From: CAZYZQ01 sp964652075
Lineage (GTDB): Bacteria > Bacillota > Clostridia > Oscillospirales > Oscillospiraceae
Assembly (NCBI GenBank): GCA_964652075.1
Contig: CAZYZQ010000050.1
Location: 1-16,225, forward strand
Reading direction: 5' to 3'
Length of the DNA: 16,225 nucleotides
The notes under the pieces are model-generated. The model saw only the letters and a program-made list of their open reading frames with translations, did no database searches and was not told where the DNA came from. The number at the start of each line of letters is the position of its first letter. Within the stretch, counting starts at the first letter, position 1. This document shows, piece by piece, positions 1 through 6,379 of this stretch. A program made the translations under genes and the position numbers.

Positions 1-327
1 CTCCACAAAGATCACCTTGGGGCTCTGCGTGCGCAGCGCCTCGCGGATGTAGTAGTAGCTCATGGGAATCGTCTGCTCCGGCCCGGCGAGGACATAGGAC
101 GCAAGCCCGGCCTCATCCCAGATCACGCCCGGCACAACGTCACAGTACACGAGGGAGCTGCCGAAGAACATCACGTCCACCGTGTCCCGCTCCTCCTGTA
201 AGTACCCGCCCCAGTTCGCGCCGAAGTCCGTGCGCATCGGCCGCAGGAAGAAGCCGATCGCCCAGACGGCCAGCAGGATCACAAGCGCGGCGCAGGCTGC
301 GGCAAGCAATTCGCGTTTCCGTTTCAC
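1..327 (-). CDS. SGNH/GDSL-like membrane-anchored protein, partner of the MBOAT acyltransferase (C-terminus beyond the window)
   Basis: Only the first 109 codons lie in the window. The GTG start at 325-327 follows an AGGAGGC ribosome site at 334-340 that overlaps the MBOAT stop codon. A basic N-terminus (KRKRE) and one hydrophobic segment at about residues 7-28 form a signal anchor. Then comes DVMFFGSSLVYCDVVP (residues 51-66), which resembles block I of SGNH-fold enzymes with a candidate Ser at 57 or 58. Proteins of this kind (DltD, AlgX/AlgJ, PatB-like) commonly sit beside MBOAT genes and pass the acyl group to, or remove it from, an extracytoplasmic polymer. The role here is inferred from that pairing and the GSS motif; the catalytic Asp/His block near the C-terminus cannot be seen. 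It lies 11 bases downstream of the MBOAT gene, so it is very likely co-transcribed. Confidence 0.75.
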   Translation of the reverse strand, partial: MKRKRELLAAACAALVILLAVWAIGFFLRPMRTDFGANWGGYLQEERDTVDVMFFGSSLVYCDVVPGVIWDEAGLASYVLAGPEQTIPMSYYYIREALRTQSPKVIFVE

Positions 328-338
328 TTTGCCGCCTC

Positions 339-1781
339 CTAAAACTTAAAATAGACGAATTCCTGCGCGTCAAACCCCGCGCCGTACCAGCCGAAGAGCA
401 GTACTACGCAGATCAGCACTGCAACGGCGCCCCAGCGCAGCCACATCTTCGCGGCCAGCCGCTCGCGCACCGGCTTCCGCTCGCCCAGCATGTCCACAAC
501 CAGCAGCGCGGCAAGTCCCAGCGCCAGCACCAGCACGTCGCGCCAGCCGATGCCGAACGACGCAAGCGAAAAGCCCCACGCGTCCGGCCGTGCCAGCAGC
601 CGCCCCATGCGCTGCAGCAGCTGCCCGGCCATGGCCAGATTGTCCGCGCGGAAGAAGACCCACGCGACGGTCTCAAGCCCGAACGTCCAGAGAAGCTGTA
701 CCGCACGGGACAGCCCGCGCGGCAGATGTATCTTTTTGCGCACCGGCGCAAGCAGGCGCCCCAGCACCTGATAGACGCCGTTCAGCGCGCCCCAGATCAG
801 GAACGTCAGCGCCGCGCCGTGCCACAGGCCGCTGACCGTGAAGACAATCAGCACGTTGAGCGCCTGCCGTACCCGCCCGCACCGGCTTCCGCCCAGCGGG
901 AAGTAGAGGTAGTCGCGGAACCATGTCGACAGACTGATATGCCAACGCCGCCAGAAATCCTGACACGACGTGGCCAGATACGGCGCGCGGAAGTTTTCCA
1001 TCAGCCGCACGCCCATTGTGCGCGCAGCACCGATGGCCAGCAGCGAGTAGCCAGCAAAGTCACAGTAGATCTGCAGGGAATACATCGCTGCGCCCGCCAG
1101 CGTCTCCAGCCCCGTTGCCTGCGCCGCATAGACTGCGTTGACAGCCGCCGCCAGATGATCAGCCAGTACCATTTTCAGGAACAGGCCCCACGCAAACAGC
1201 AGCGTGCCCTGCGAAAAGTCCTCCCAATCCGCCGCCTTCGGCGCGCGAAGCTGCGGCAGCAGCGCATCCGCGCGGCCGATCGGGCCGGACGTGATCTGTG
1301 GGAAGAACGCAACAAAGAGCCCGAAGGTCAGAATGTTCCGCTCCGCCGGAATTTTCCCGCGGTACACGTCGATCAGGTACCCGCAGATCATGAACGTGAA
1401 AAACGAGATGCCCACCGGCAGCGCCAGCGTCACGCGCCCGAGCGGCGGCAGGCCGCAGGCCGTCAGCAGAAGCGACAGGCCGGACGCGAAAAAGTTCAGA
1501 TATTTGCAGAAAAACAGCAGGCCGAAGTGGCACACAAGCCCCACCGCAAGCCATGCGCGGCGGTGCCGCCGCGTCGCCACAGCCAGCCCGAAGCCGTACG
1601 CGCACAGGATGCTCGCGCAAAGCACCGGCAGCATCCGCACATCGAAGCAGGCGTAGAACGCAAGGCTCGCCAGCAGCATGACCGCCCGCCGCGCCCTGCG
1701 CGGCGCAAGGCGGCACAGAATCGCCGCAAGCGCCAAAAAGGCGACGCCGCAGAGCGAATTAAACGTCAGATTCCGCGTCAA
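339..1781 (-). CDS. MBOAT-family O-acyltransferase (AlgI/PatA/DltB-like)
   Basis: A 480-residue, strongly hydrophobic polytopic membrane protein, the usual length for the AlgI/PatA branch of the MBOAT family. Hallmarks are WRRWHISLSTWFRDYLYFPL (residues 277-296) and GLWHGAALTFLIWGALNG (318-335); His321 is the invariant MBOAT histidine and His281 is the second conserved one. Family members carry an acyl group, usually acetyl, across the membrane for O-acylation of peptidoglycan, teichoic acid or exopolysaccharide. The start is TTG at 1779-1781, overlapping the TGA of the upstream Nudix gene in TTGA (1778-1781), with a GGAGGGG ribosome site inside the Nudix 3' end, so translation is probably coupled. 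An SGNH-like partner follows immediately. The polymer acylated cannot be told from sequence. Confidence 0.93.
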   Translation of the reverse strand: MTRNLTFNSLCGVAFLALAAILCRLAPRRARRAVMLLASLAFYACFDVRMLPVLCASILCAYGFGLAVATRRHRRAWLAVGLVCHFGLLFFCKYLNFFASGLSLLLTACGLPPLGRVTLALPVGISFFTFMICGYLIDVYRGKIPAERNILTFGLFVAFFPQITSGPIGRADALLPQLRAPKAADWEDFSQGTLLFAWGLFLKMVLADHLAAAVNAVYAAQATGLETLAGAAMYSLQIYCDFAGYSLLAIGAARTMGVRLMENFRAPYLATSCQDFWRRWHISLSTWFRDYLYFPLGGSRCGRVRQALNVLIVFTVSGLWHGAALTFLIWGALNGVYQVLGRLLAPVRKKIHLPRGLSRAVQLLWTFGLETVAWVFFRADNLAMAGQLLQRMGRLLARPDAWGFSLASFGIGWRDVLVLALGLAALLVVDMLGERKPVRERLAAKMWLRWGAVAVLICVVLLFGWYGAGFDAQEFVYFKF

Positions 1782-2323
1782 ATCTTCCCCTCCAGCTGCG
1801 CAACGCGCAGCTTTAAGAGCGCGGCGACGGTCTTGCCGTCCTGAATCTCGCCGGATTCGACCATCTCCAGCGCCTTTGCCAGCGGCAGCTTCTCGGGCGT
1901 CAGGAACTCGCCCTCGTCGAGCTGCATCTCGGCGGGCTGCAGATCCGTCGCCAGAAACAGATAAATTGTCTCGTCGTCATAGCCGACCGTCGGCAGAATC
2001 GGGTGCAGGTCACGCCACGTCCGCGCCGTGACGCCGCACTCCTCGCGCAGCTCGCGCTTCGCGGCCTCCAGCGGATCCTCGCCTTCCTCGAGCTTCCCGG
2101 CGGGCAGCTCCCAGAGCGTGCGGCCGAACGCGTAGCGGAACTGCCGGACAAGATAGACCTCCTGCCCCTCCGTCAACGCCAGAATGCACGCGCCGCCGTG
2201 GTGCCGCACGATCTCACGTGAGGTCATCTTTCCGTTCTCCAGCTCCACCCGGTCGAGATAGACGCGGAACACGCGCCCTTTATAAATCTCCCGGCTTTCC
2301 AGCGTTTTTTCAAAATGCTCCAT
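1778..2323 (-). CDS. Nudix hydrolase, ADP-ribose pyrophosphatase type
   Basis: A 181-residue protein with a complete Nudix box at residues 76-98 that fits GX5EX7REUXEEXGU: Gly76, Glu82, Arg90, Glu91, Glu94, Glu95, Gly97. The N-terminal FEKTLESREIYKGRVFRVYL strand and the RQFRYAFGRTLWELPAG stretch before the box are typical of bacterial ADP-ribose pyrophosphatases, which hydrolyse ADP-ribose to AMP and ribose 5-phosphate. ATG start at 2321-2323 with an AGAAGG-type site upstream and a good promoter at 2350-2378, giving a short leader of about 20 bases. First gene of the acetylation operon; its stop overlaps the MBOAT start by four bases. Substrate specificity within the family is not settled by sequence; the fold and chemistry are secure. 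Confidence 0.93.
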   Translation of the reverse strand: MEHFEKTLESREIYKGRVFRVYLDRVELENGKMTSREIVRHHGGACILALTEGQEVYLVRQFRYAFGRTLWELPAGKLEEGEDPLEAAKRELREECGVTARTWRDLHPILPTVGYDDETIYLFLATDLQPAEMQLDEGEFLTPEKLPLAKALEMVESGEIQDGKTVAALLKLRVAQLEGKI

Positions 2324-2349
2324 CCGGTATCGCCTTCTTTCCGGCTTCT

Positions 2350-2378
2350 ATCATAGCCCACCGCCGCCGAAAAAGCAA
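2350..2378 (-). promoter_or_regulatory. Sigma-A-type promoter of the Nudix/MBOAT/SGNH operon
   Basis: Read on the minus strand: TTGCTT (2373-2378), a 17-base spacer and TATGAT (2350-2355). Predicted transcription start is near 2343, about 20 bases before the Nudix ATG. Confidence 0.65.
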
Positions 2379-2770
2379 GAAAAAACGCGCCCGCAGCACG
2401 AATCGGACAGCCCCCGCTTGTCGGGCCGCACCCTCAGTAAAACGGCTTTCGTGAGCGCCCCAGCGGGGGAGCTGGCGGCGATAGCCGCCTGAAGGGGGAC
2501 GCGGTAAGGGTTACCAACAAAAAAAGATTCCGGCGAATTCGTAAAGTCCAAGTCTCTGCGTTTCAATTGTAGCTCTTCGCCTCACGCAAGGTCATCCCCC
2601 TTACCCTCGGCCCAAAGGAACGGGCCTCGGGACGCCCCGCGAGAATATGCGGGGTGTCGTCACGGGCTATCGCCCATGCCACCTCCCCCTCTGGGGAGGT
2701 CACGGAGGACGTTCTGTTGGAAGGACATGCAAAATTCGCCGCCTGCTGGAGAATCCTATAAGCATCACAA
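2379..2770. repeat. Gene-free block of hairpin-forming interspersed repeats (MITE-like, inverted ends)
   Basis: No credible gene lies here. The two ends carry the same sequence in opposite orientation: CGTGAGCGCCCCAGCGGGGG onward from 2448, and CGTGACCTCCCCAGAGGGGG onward when read on the minus strand from about 2705. Both continue into GGGGAG, TGGC and GGCGATAGCC, with small differences. Between and within them are several perfect or near-perfect hairpins: 2474-2489 (6-bp stem, GATA loop), 2503-2515 (5-bp stem), 2631-2658 (10-bp stem, one G-T pair) and 2681-2700 (8-bp stem, CTCT loop). A 33-base core at 2602-2634 recurs inverted at 9230-9262. No transposase is present. This fits the small non-autonomous, structured repeats common in Oscillospiraceae-type genomes. 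Confidence 0.7.
2602..2634 (+). repeat. 33-base interspersed repeat, copy 1
   Basis: Identical over 33/33 bases to the reverse complement of 9230-9262. The copy folds as CCC, two non-pairing bases and GGCCC against the matching arm around an AAAGGAA-type loop; the unpaired bases face each other as tandem G-A/A-G. Similarity to copy 2 fades over about the next 25 bases beyond 2634. Confidence 0.85.
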
Positions 2771-2798
2771 AGGGGGTCAGGCGCATCGCCTGACCCCT
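2771..2798 (-). terminator. Hairpin terminator downstream of the Gfo/Idh/MocA gene
   Basis: GGGGTCAGGCG (2773-2783), CAT loop, CGCCTGACCCC (2787-2797): an 11-bp perfect stem extended by a G-T pair, 20 bases past the stop codon. The minus-strand tail is short (CTTTG), so it is a moderate intrinsic terminator. It could also belong to the neighbouring repeat block. Confidence 0.6.
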
Positions 2799-2817
2799 CT
2801 ACTGTTATCAGAGTTTC

Positions 2818-3876
2818 TTATTCAAAATCGATGCTCTTGCCGGTCTCGGCGGACTCGCGGATGACCTCCATCAGGCGCAGCACGCGGCGCACCTCGGGAA
2901 TCTTGACCACGAACTCCTCTTCGCCATTCATCGCCTTGACGAAGTTCTCAAAGTACATCTTGTGGTTGACGTCGACTGCGGGCAGGTCCTTCGTCAGCAG
3001 GACGCCGGGTGCGGGCGGGCCGAAGCTGCGGGTCGGGCCGGAGGCGGACATGGTGACCTTGCCCGGCACGTTCTCCAACAGGCGGCTGGTGTGGCAGATC
3101 TTGCCCTGCGGCTCGAAGCCGTCGCAGTACATCGTGCCCTTGTCGCCACCGATGAACCAGTGGCGCTCGAACCACTTTTCCTTGTCCTCAAGGAAGTAGG
3201 TGCCAAGCTCGATCTCGCCGACCATGCCGTTGGCAAAGCGGAGGATGATCTTGAAGTAGTCGTCGACCTCGAAGTTGATGACGTTGCGCAGATCCGCGAA
3301 GACGGTCTTGATCGGGCTGTCGATCATCCACAGCATCTGGTCGATCAGATGGACGCCCCAGTCGTAGAGCATGCCGCCGCCGTTCTTCTTGTACACATGC
3401 CAGTCGTGCATGTTGCCGTTGATGCCGTAGAGCTTACTCTGCACGGTGTAGACCTTGCCAAGCTCGCCGGAGTCGTAGACGGCCTTGGCGGTGCGGAAGT
3501 CCTTGTCCCAGCGGCGCTGCTGGTGGACGGTGAACTTGACGCCGCACTCCTCGACAACCTTGATCATCTCGTCAAAATCCGCAACGGAGAGCGCCGCCGG
3601 CTTCTCGCACAGGATATCCTTGCCCGCGCGCGCGGCCTTGATGACGGCCTCCTTGTGGACGGTGTTGTTGACCGGCAGCAGGACGGTGTTGATGTCCGGA
3701 TCGGCGAACATGTCGTCCATGTTGTGGTAGATCTTCACGCCCTCCGGCGCGTCGACCAGCTTCTCTTCATCGATGTCGCAGACGGCGATCAGCTCCGCGC
3801 CCTCGACGTTTTTCAGCATGTCCGCGTGGATGTGGCCCATAAAGCCGAAGCCGAGAATGCCGAATTTTACAACCAT
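2818..3876 (-). CDS. Gfo/Idh/MocA family NAD(P)-dependent oxidoreductase
   Basis: From the ATG at 3874-3876 the protein has 352 residues, the normal family length. The N-terminal Rossmann domain shows GFGFMG (9-14) for the dinucleotide, an acidic residue after the second strand (VCDID), and the family signature EKP (91-93), whose Lys is a conserved active-site residue. The C-terminal domain has GGGMLYDWGVHLID (167-180) with the Asp172/His176 pair expected near the substrate. Such enzymes oxidise or reduce hydroxyls of sugars, inositols or related cyclitols; the substrate is not identifiable here. Two starts compete: ATG 3874-3876, matching the natural start of the fold, and ATG 3883-3885, closer to GGGAGG. 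It is monocistronic and divergent from the redox operon, sharing its 5' region. Confidence 0.9.
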   Translation of the reverse strand: MVVKFGILGFGFMGHIHADMLKNVEGAELIAVCDIDEEKLVDAPEGVKIYHNMDDMFADPDINTVLLPVNNTVHKEAVIKAARAGKDILCEKPAALSVADFDEMIKVVEECGVKFTVHQQRRWDKDFRTAKAVYDSGELGKVYTVQSKLYGINGNMHDWHVYKKNGGGMLYDWGVHLIDQMLWMIDSPIKTVFADLRNVINFEVDDYFKIILRFANGMVGEIELGTYFLEDKEKWFERHWFIGGDKGTMYCDGFEPQGKICHTSRLLENVPGKVTMSASGPTRSFGPPAPGVLLTKDLPAVDVNHKMYFENFVKAMNGEEEFVVKIPEVRRVLRLMEVIRESAETGKSIDFE

Positions 3877-3931
3877 TTCTATCATCCCTTCCTCCCGCAC
3901 AGCGCGGGAATCATTTCCTTATACATTAGAT

Positions 3932-3960
3932 ATTGTAGCATATCGCACCGGAAACCGGAA
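3932..3960 (-). promoter_or_regulatory. Extended -10 promoter for the Gfo/Idh/MocA gene
   Basis: Minus strand: TGCTACAAT at 3932-3940 (-10 TACAAT preceded by TG one base upstream). At a 17-base spacing the -35 position reads TTCCGG (3955-3960), a poor match, as often seen with extended -10 promoters. Start expected near 3925. Confidence 0.5.
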
Positions 3961-4163
3961 TGGACGATTGGCGCTTCTTTTGGCCCAAATCTGGACAAAA
4001 CGCCGCTGCCGCACCTGCTATTCGCCGGCTCGCGCCGCCCGCTCTTTGCAAAAAATGCAACATCTCCATTCCTCCTTTTGCAATTTTAGCGTTTATACCA
4101 AAGACGCAGCTGAATTTTTGTTGCTTTTTCAAAAACTTGGTTGCGGAAAATCGAGCACATATC

Positions 4164-4172
4164 TGGTATAAT
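4164..4172 (+). promoter_or_regulatory. Extended -10 promoter of the redox operon
   Basis: TGGTATAAT: a consensus TATAAT at 4167-4172 with the TGn extension at 4164-4166. No good -35 at 16-18 bases; TTGCGG (4141-4146) is 20 bases away. Predicted start 4178-4181, so the mRNA would begin almost directly with the hairpin at 4182-4213. Confidence 0.6.
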
Positions 4173-4181
4173 TAGTTTAGG

Positions 4182-4213
4182 ATATCAGGCCTTGCAATCT
4201 GCAAGCGCGATAT
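4182..4213 (+). promoter_or_regulatory. Stem-loop at the predicted 5' end of the redox operon mRNA
   Basis: Nested arms: ATATC (4182-4186) with GATAT (4209-4213) outside, and CTTGCA (4191-4196) with TGCAAG (4200-4205) inside, around an ATC loop. A hairpin at an mRNA 5' end often protects the transcript from decay; no ligand-binding class was recognised. Confidence 0.4.
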
Positions 4214-4241
4214 GGAGATTTTGACCGGAAAGAAGTGAACT

Positions 4242-6377
4242 TTGTTGGCAACGATTCAAATTGACGGCAAAACGCTGACCGTCCAGGATGGGCTTAGCCT
4301 GCTGGAAGCGGCGCTGCAAAACGGTGTGTACATTCCGCACCTGTGCCATCACCCGGACCTGCCGGAGCTTGGCTCCTGCCGGTTGTGCATCGTTGAGATC
4401 GACGGGCAGGACGGCGTTGTTCCCTCCTGTATGACCAAGGTGCGCGACGGCTTGGTGGTTCGCACGCGCTCCGAACAGATTGACCACCTGCGCAAGCTCT
4501 CGATGGAGCTTCTGCAGGCCGCGCACCCGGAGGACTGCTCCACCTGTCCGAAGTACGGCAACTGCGAATTGCAGACCCTGATCCAGTACATGGGCTGCAG
4601 CGGCGCGCGGATGCGCGCGCGCATCAAGGGCTTCGCCCAGATTGAGAACCCACTGCTGATTCACGATATGAACCGCTGCGTTCTGTGCGGCCGCTGCGTG
4701 CGCGCGTGCAACGATCTGCGCGGCGTGCATGTGCTGCAATACAACAAAAAAGAGCTGGAGACCTACGTCGGCACGCTCCAGCAGAAGCTGCTCAAGGACG
4801 CGGACTGCCGCTTCTGCGGCGCGTGCGCCGAGGTCTGCCCGACCGGCACGATCCGCGACGTGGCCAGCTACAACGCAACGGAAAAGCGCGACACGCTGAT
4901 CCCCTGCCAGGCCGCGTGCCCCGCGGGCACCGATATTCCGCGCTACATCCGCCTCGCCAAGGAGGGCAAGTACGCCGAGTCCGTCGCGGTCATCCGCGAG
5001 CACGTACCGTTCCCGCTCTCCCTCGGCCGCGTCTGCACGCACGCCTGCGAGGCCAACTGCCGCCGCGGGCAGGTCAACGAGGCAATCTCCATCCGTGACA
5101 TCAAGCGCTACGCCGTCCAGCACGACGATCAGCTGCTGTGGAAGCAGAATGCAAAGCATCTGCCCGCAACCGGCAAGACCGTCGCCGTCGTCGGCGGCGG
5201 CCCGTGCGGCCTGACGGCGGCGTACTACCTCGCCAAGCAGGGCCACGACGTGACTGTCTTCGAGCGCTATCCCACCGCCGGCGGCATGATGGCCTACGGC
5301 ATCCCGTCCTACCGTCTGCCGCGCGAAGAGGTGCAGCAGGAGGTCGACTACATTCTGGAAGTCGGCGTCAAGCTCCAGTGCAACACCGACATCACCGATG
5401 TTGTGGCGCTGAAAGAGAAATACGACGCCGTGCTCGTCGCCGTCGGCGCGTCGGCCGGTAAGATCATCCCGACCAAGAACATGGTCGATTCCCAGTGCAC
5501 GACCGCAATCGACGTGCTGCGCGATATCTCCCTCGGCAAGCCCACGGCGCCGGAGATCGGCCCGGGTCACAAGGTGCTCGTCTTCGGCGGCGGCAACGTC
5601 GCGTTTGACGCGGCGCGCTGCTCGGCCCGCCTCGGCGCTGAGGTCTCCGTTGTCTGCCTCGAGTCGCGCGCGCAGATGCTCGCCGACGACGAAGAGATCG
5701 AGCAGGCACAGGAGGAGGGCGTCAAGGTCTACGCCGGGCAGACCAACACCGGCTTCAATCTGGACGCGGACGGGAAAATTGAGAGTCTGAACATCATTGG
5801 CGTCTCCTCGTTCCGCTTCGGCCCGAACGGGCTGGAAGTCGAGACCGTCCCCGGCTCCGAGGACACCGTTCCCTGTGACATTGTCATCTACGCCTCCGGC
5901 CAGAAGACCGACCTGACACCCGCGTTCGGCCTCGAGCTGAACCGTCCGGGCTACCCGGTCGATCCCGAGACCGGCAAATCCGGCTTCAAGACCTCCGTCC
6001 CCGGCGTCTTCACGGCGGGCGACGTCATCACCGGCACGAAGAGCGTCATCGCCGCGATCCAGCAGGGCCGCGAGGCGGCCTCCGCCATCGACAAGCTGCT
6101 CGGCGGCGACGGCGATATCCACGAGACGCTCGCGCCCGAGACGCCGCACTGTGCCGAGATCGGCACGATCTCCGGCTTTGGCAGCCTGCCGCGCGTCCAC
6201 AGCGACGTGACGCCGATTACAGAGCGCGCCGGGTGCTTCGCACAGGTCGATCACGGCATCCCGGATGCGAAGATTTCCGACGAGTGCAGCCGCTGCCTGC
6301 AGTGTGACCTGCGTTTTGACATCCACCCGCGCCGCGTGTGGACTGAGTTCACGGGCGCTGAACAGGAGGTGCAGTGA
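4242..6377 (+). CDS. Redox gene A: NuoG-like Fe-S domain fused to GltD/NfnB-like NAD(P)H:FAD oxidoreductase
   Basis: A 711-residue soluble protein. Domain order: [2Fe-2S] ferredoxin with Cys35, 46, 49 and 63; NuoG/hydrogenase-type His-Cys3 cluster with His95, Cys99, 102 and 108; two [4Fe-4S] motifs, CVLCGRCVRAC (146-156) and CRFCGACAEVC (189-199). Then the GltD N-terminal cysteines (222, 226, 265, 269, 273), FAD loop VVGGGPCG (316-323), NAD(P) loop FGGGNVAFDAAR (448-459), and a C-terminal CSRCLQC (682-688). GltD-type modules carry hydride between NAD(P)H and Fe-S clusters; the NuoG part would wire it to partners. The start is TTG at 4242-4244 (a second TTG follows); the ribosome site is weak (GGAAAGAAG). 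It has no molybdopterin domain. Gene B overlaps or follows within three bases. Similar fusions serve NADPH-linked formate or bifurcating enzymes; the substrate partner here is unknown. Confidence 0.88.
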   Translation: MLATIQIDGKTLTVQDGLSLLEAALQNGVYIPHLCHHPDLPELGSCRLCIVEIDGQDGVVPSCMTKVRDGLVVRTRSEQIDHLRKLSMELLQAAHPEDCSTCPKYGNCELQTLIQYMGCSGARMRARIKGFAQIENPLLIHDMNRCVLCGRCVRACNDLRGVHVLQYNKKELETYVGTLQQKLLKDADCRFCGACAEVCPTGTIRDVASYNATEKRDTLIPCQAACPAGTDIPRYIRLAKEGKYAESVAVIREHVPFPLSLGRVCTHACEANCRRGQVNEAISIRDIKRYAVQHDDQLLWKQNAKHLPATGKTVAVVGGGPCGLTAAYYLAKQGHDVTVFERYPTAGGMMAYGIPSYRLPREEVQQEVDYILEVGVKLQCNTDITDVVALKEKYDAVLVAVGASAGKIIPTKNMVDSQCTTAIDVLRDISLGKPTAPEIGPGHKVLVFGGGNVAFDAARCSARLGAEVSVVCLESRAQMLADDEEIEQAQEEGVKVYAGQTNTGFNLDADGKIESLNIIGVSSFRFGPNGLEVETVPGSEDTVPCDIVIYASGQKTDLTPAFGLELNRPGYPVDPETGKSGFKTSVPGVFTAGDVITGTKSVIAAIQQGREAASAIDKLLGGDGDIHETLAPETPHCAEIGTISGFGSLPRVHSDVTPITERAGCFAQVDHGIPDAKISDECSRCLQCDLRFDIHPRRVWTEFTGAEQEVQ

Positions 6378-6379
6378 CC

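Larger units (their letters stand above)
3877..4241. promoter_or_regulatory. Divergent intergenic region between the dehydrogenase and the redox operon
   Basis: About 365 bases with no credible gene, markedly more AT-rich at 4040-4180 than the coding DNA. It holds outward-facing promoters: minus-strand extended -10 TGCTACAAT (3932-3940) and plus-strand extended -10 TGGTATAAT (4164-4172). CCGGAAACCGG (3948-3958), with CCGG on either side of AAA, lies over the weak -35 region of the minus promoter and is a possible operator. A 5-bp stem (CCCGC/GCGGG) lies just before the dehydrogenase ribosome site. No known riboswitch was recognised. Confidence 0.55.

Noticed and set aside
726..1844. Plus-strand open frame opposite the MBOAT gene
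   Set aside because: Arg/Gln/His-rich translation with no recognisable domain, opposite an unmistakable MBOAT protein.
2448..2707. CRISPR array or tRNA-like structure in the hairpin-rich block
   Set aside because: There are no regularly spaced direct repeats with unique spacers and no cloverleaf; the repeats are inverted and GC-rich.
4104..4184. Riboswitch upstream of the redox operon
   Set aside because: No conserved core of any known class was recognised, and the predicted leader after 4180 is only about 60 bases.
4185..6326. Very long open frame on the minus strand opposite redox gene A
   Set aside because: Its translation is low-complexity (Ala, Asp, Gly, Val, Arg rich) without motifs, while the plus frame holds complete Fe-S and Rossmann motifs. 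GC-rich third positions create such antisense frames.
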